NCBI GenBank assembly: GCA_027886175.1
Contig: JAJNNQ010000075.1
Coordinates: 4,505,001 to 4,569,000, forward strand
Length of the DNA: 64,000 nucleotides
Direction of reading: 5' to 3'
Source: Phylloscopus collybita
Taxonomy: Eukaryota; Chordata; Aves; Passeriformes; Phylloscopidae
The notes beneath the pieces are model-generated. The model made no database searches, had not been told where the DNA came from, and saw nothing but the letters and a program-made list of their open reading frames with translations. Below, in pieces: positions 62,771 through 64,000 of the stretch. Position numbers and translations under genes: made by a program. Position 1 is the first letter of the stretch. Every line of letters begins with the position of its first letter.

Positions 62771-64000
62771 CTACAGCCTTGATGTTCTGTCTTGGGACTT
62801 TTCCTTTTACGTGATCTCCTTTGCCCTTGCTGGTGCAGGCTGCCATGGGAGCTGTGATCAGCAGTTACAATCACAGCAGAGGAGCTGGGGGCAAAGGGTG
62901 GGAGGAGAATGCCCTGATTTCTTCTCCCTGCTTTACTCCTCATGTCCAGCTCCACCACCTAGGCTGAAAAAAATTACCATGTGAATGTGAGCCATGAAAC
63001 AGGAGGGATAGCTCTGCTTGTGGGACAAGTTACTTATTCCCTTCTAGTCTGAATATGAAGGTGGGAGTGGGCTGACAATATTTGTTTTTCAGCATCACCA
63101 AAAGGTCAGTTGAATAGCTCCTACTTCACCTAGGAAAGAAGAAGTATGCACACACTAATAATGCCCTGAGAAAACTGTTTCAGTATTGGCAGTATGTGGG
63201 TACATCACCTACCAGGAACTTGTGTTACAGCTTAAAGATTTAATCTGGAGTGGGGAAAAAAAAAAACAAAACAAACCAACAAAAACACCCTTCTCTCTAA
63301 TAACCAATTTTGATACATAACAGATATGTTGTTTGGTGGACAACTAATTTCACAAATCAGGTGATGCAGGTAGTGAGATATCCTTTGATTCCTTGTACTG
63401 CTAGCCGCAAGCTAAAAAAAAAAGGTTGTTTAGGAGCTCAAAGCAGGCTGAGTTGCTATTCTTTATTACATTGAGCTCTTCATGGCAAATACCTGCTATC
63501 TTTGTGTACACTAACAAGGGTGTTAGATTTAGAAGGCTTCTTTCTGTAAAGCAGAATGAATTCTCTCTAAAAAGTTCCCATTTCTTTCCCAGTATGGAGG
63601 AAATTCAGCAGTAAAGACCTGTGAGCTCTGGCACTCACTTGCAAACTTGCTCTACAAAAAAAAAGCAAAGCAGCCTGTCCTGGGAGCCCACTGAGGAGTC
63701 ACAAATCCCACCCCAGGGTGTGTGGGGCTGCAGAGCTGGCCAAAAAGTGCCAAACCTGGACCTGATCTGATCACGTGTCACAAAGCTTCTCCAAGCTGCG
63801 TCAGCCTTGAATATTCATTAGGAATGAATGAAACTGAATTATGGGTCATGTTTTGCAAGTTCTGTCAGTCCTGATTATACAGTGGTGTAGATTTCCTCTG
63901 CTCAGGGAGTGCTGTTATCACAGAGCTCATCTACTATGCAGTAGATGTAAGTTATCCTTCTCCAGCTCATCAGAATCTATTTACTTTGCATCGATTCAGT
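62771..64000. other. Non-coding stretch to window end
   Basis: No exon or repeat recognised apart from an A-rich run near 63255-63285. Likely still intron of the gene starting in the CpG island. Confidence 0.45.

Noticed and set aside
1..64000. CRISPR arrays, bacterial operons, rRNA and tRNA genes
   Set aside because: No regular spacer-repeat arrays, ribosome-site/ORF chains or recognisable RNA gene sequence; composition and repeats are avian nuclear.

Overview
The window looks like bird nuclear DNA, probably passerine. It is AT-rich with very few long open frames. It carries about twenty fragments of CR1-type LINEs, recognised from the avian CR1 3' end and 3' UTR text (the 'gatcccttccaaccca...attctgtgatt' style ending, on both strands). 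It also carries one intact solo LTR whose ends (TGTCTTGG...CCAAGACA) match the style of passerine endogenous retrovirus LTRs. The passerine call is inference from memory of repeat families; the bird call is firmer. No rRNA, tRNA, CRISPR or bacterial-type gene was seen.

Coding content is sparse. The clearest coding sequence is a 334-codon open exon on the + strand at 32800-33813. It has a good splice acceptor, an in-frame stop and polyadenylation signals downstream. I read it as the terminal exon of a multi-exon + strand gene. Further upstream exons are supported by splice sites plus protein-like reading frames at 17655-17792 (Glu-rich, with a GAG repeat) and 19064-19205 (amphipathic helix, phase-compatible with the previous one). 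A third at 25734-25886 is less certain. Together they suggest a lysine/glutamate-rich, partly coiled-coil protein that I do not recognise. At least one linking exon is missing from my reading.

A CpG-rich block at about 58085-58810 has GC boxes and a near-perfect splice donor (CAG|GTAAGAG) at 58803/58804. It looks like the promoter and first exon of a second + strand gene whose later exons lie beyond 64000. No coding sequence of it was identified here.

Layout: 1-17.6 kb is intergenic or intronic DNA with CR1s, including one CR1 split by a 33-bp hairpin insert. From 17.6 to 34.9 kb lies the K/E-rich gene. From 35 to 53.7 kb is repeat-rich intergenic DNA with CR1s on both strands and a degenerate 30-bp minisatellite. 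A solo LTR with a 5-bp target duplication occupies 53.75-54.5 kb. From 54.5 to 58 kb is intergenic. The CpG island and first exon follow at 58.1-58.8 kb, and 58.8-64 kb is probably the first intron. Low-confidence minus-strand exon candidates sit at 44.8-44.9 and 55.6-55.8 kb.
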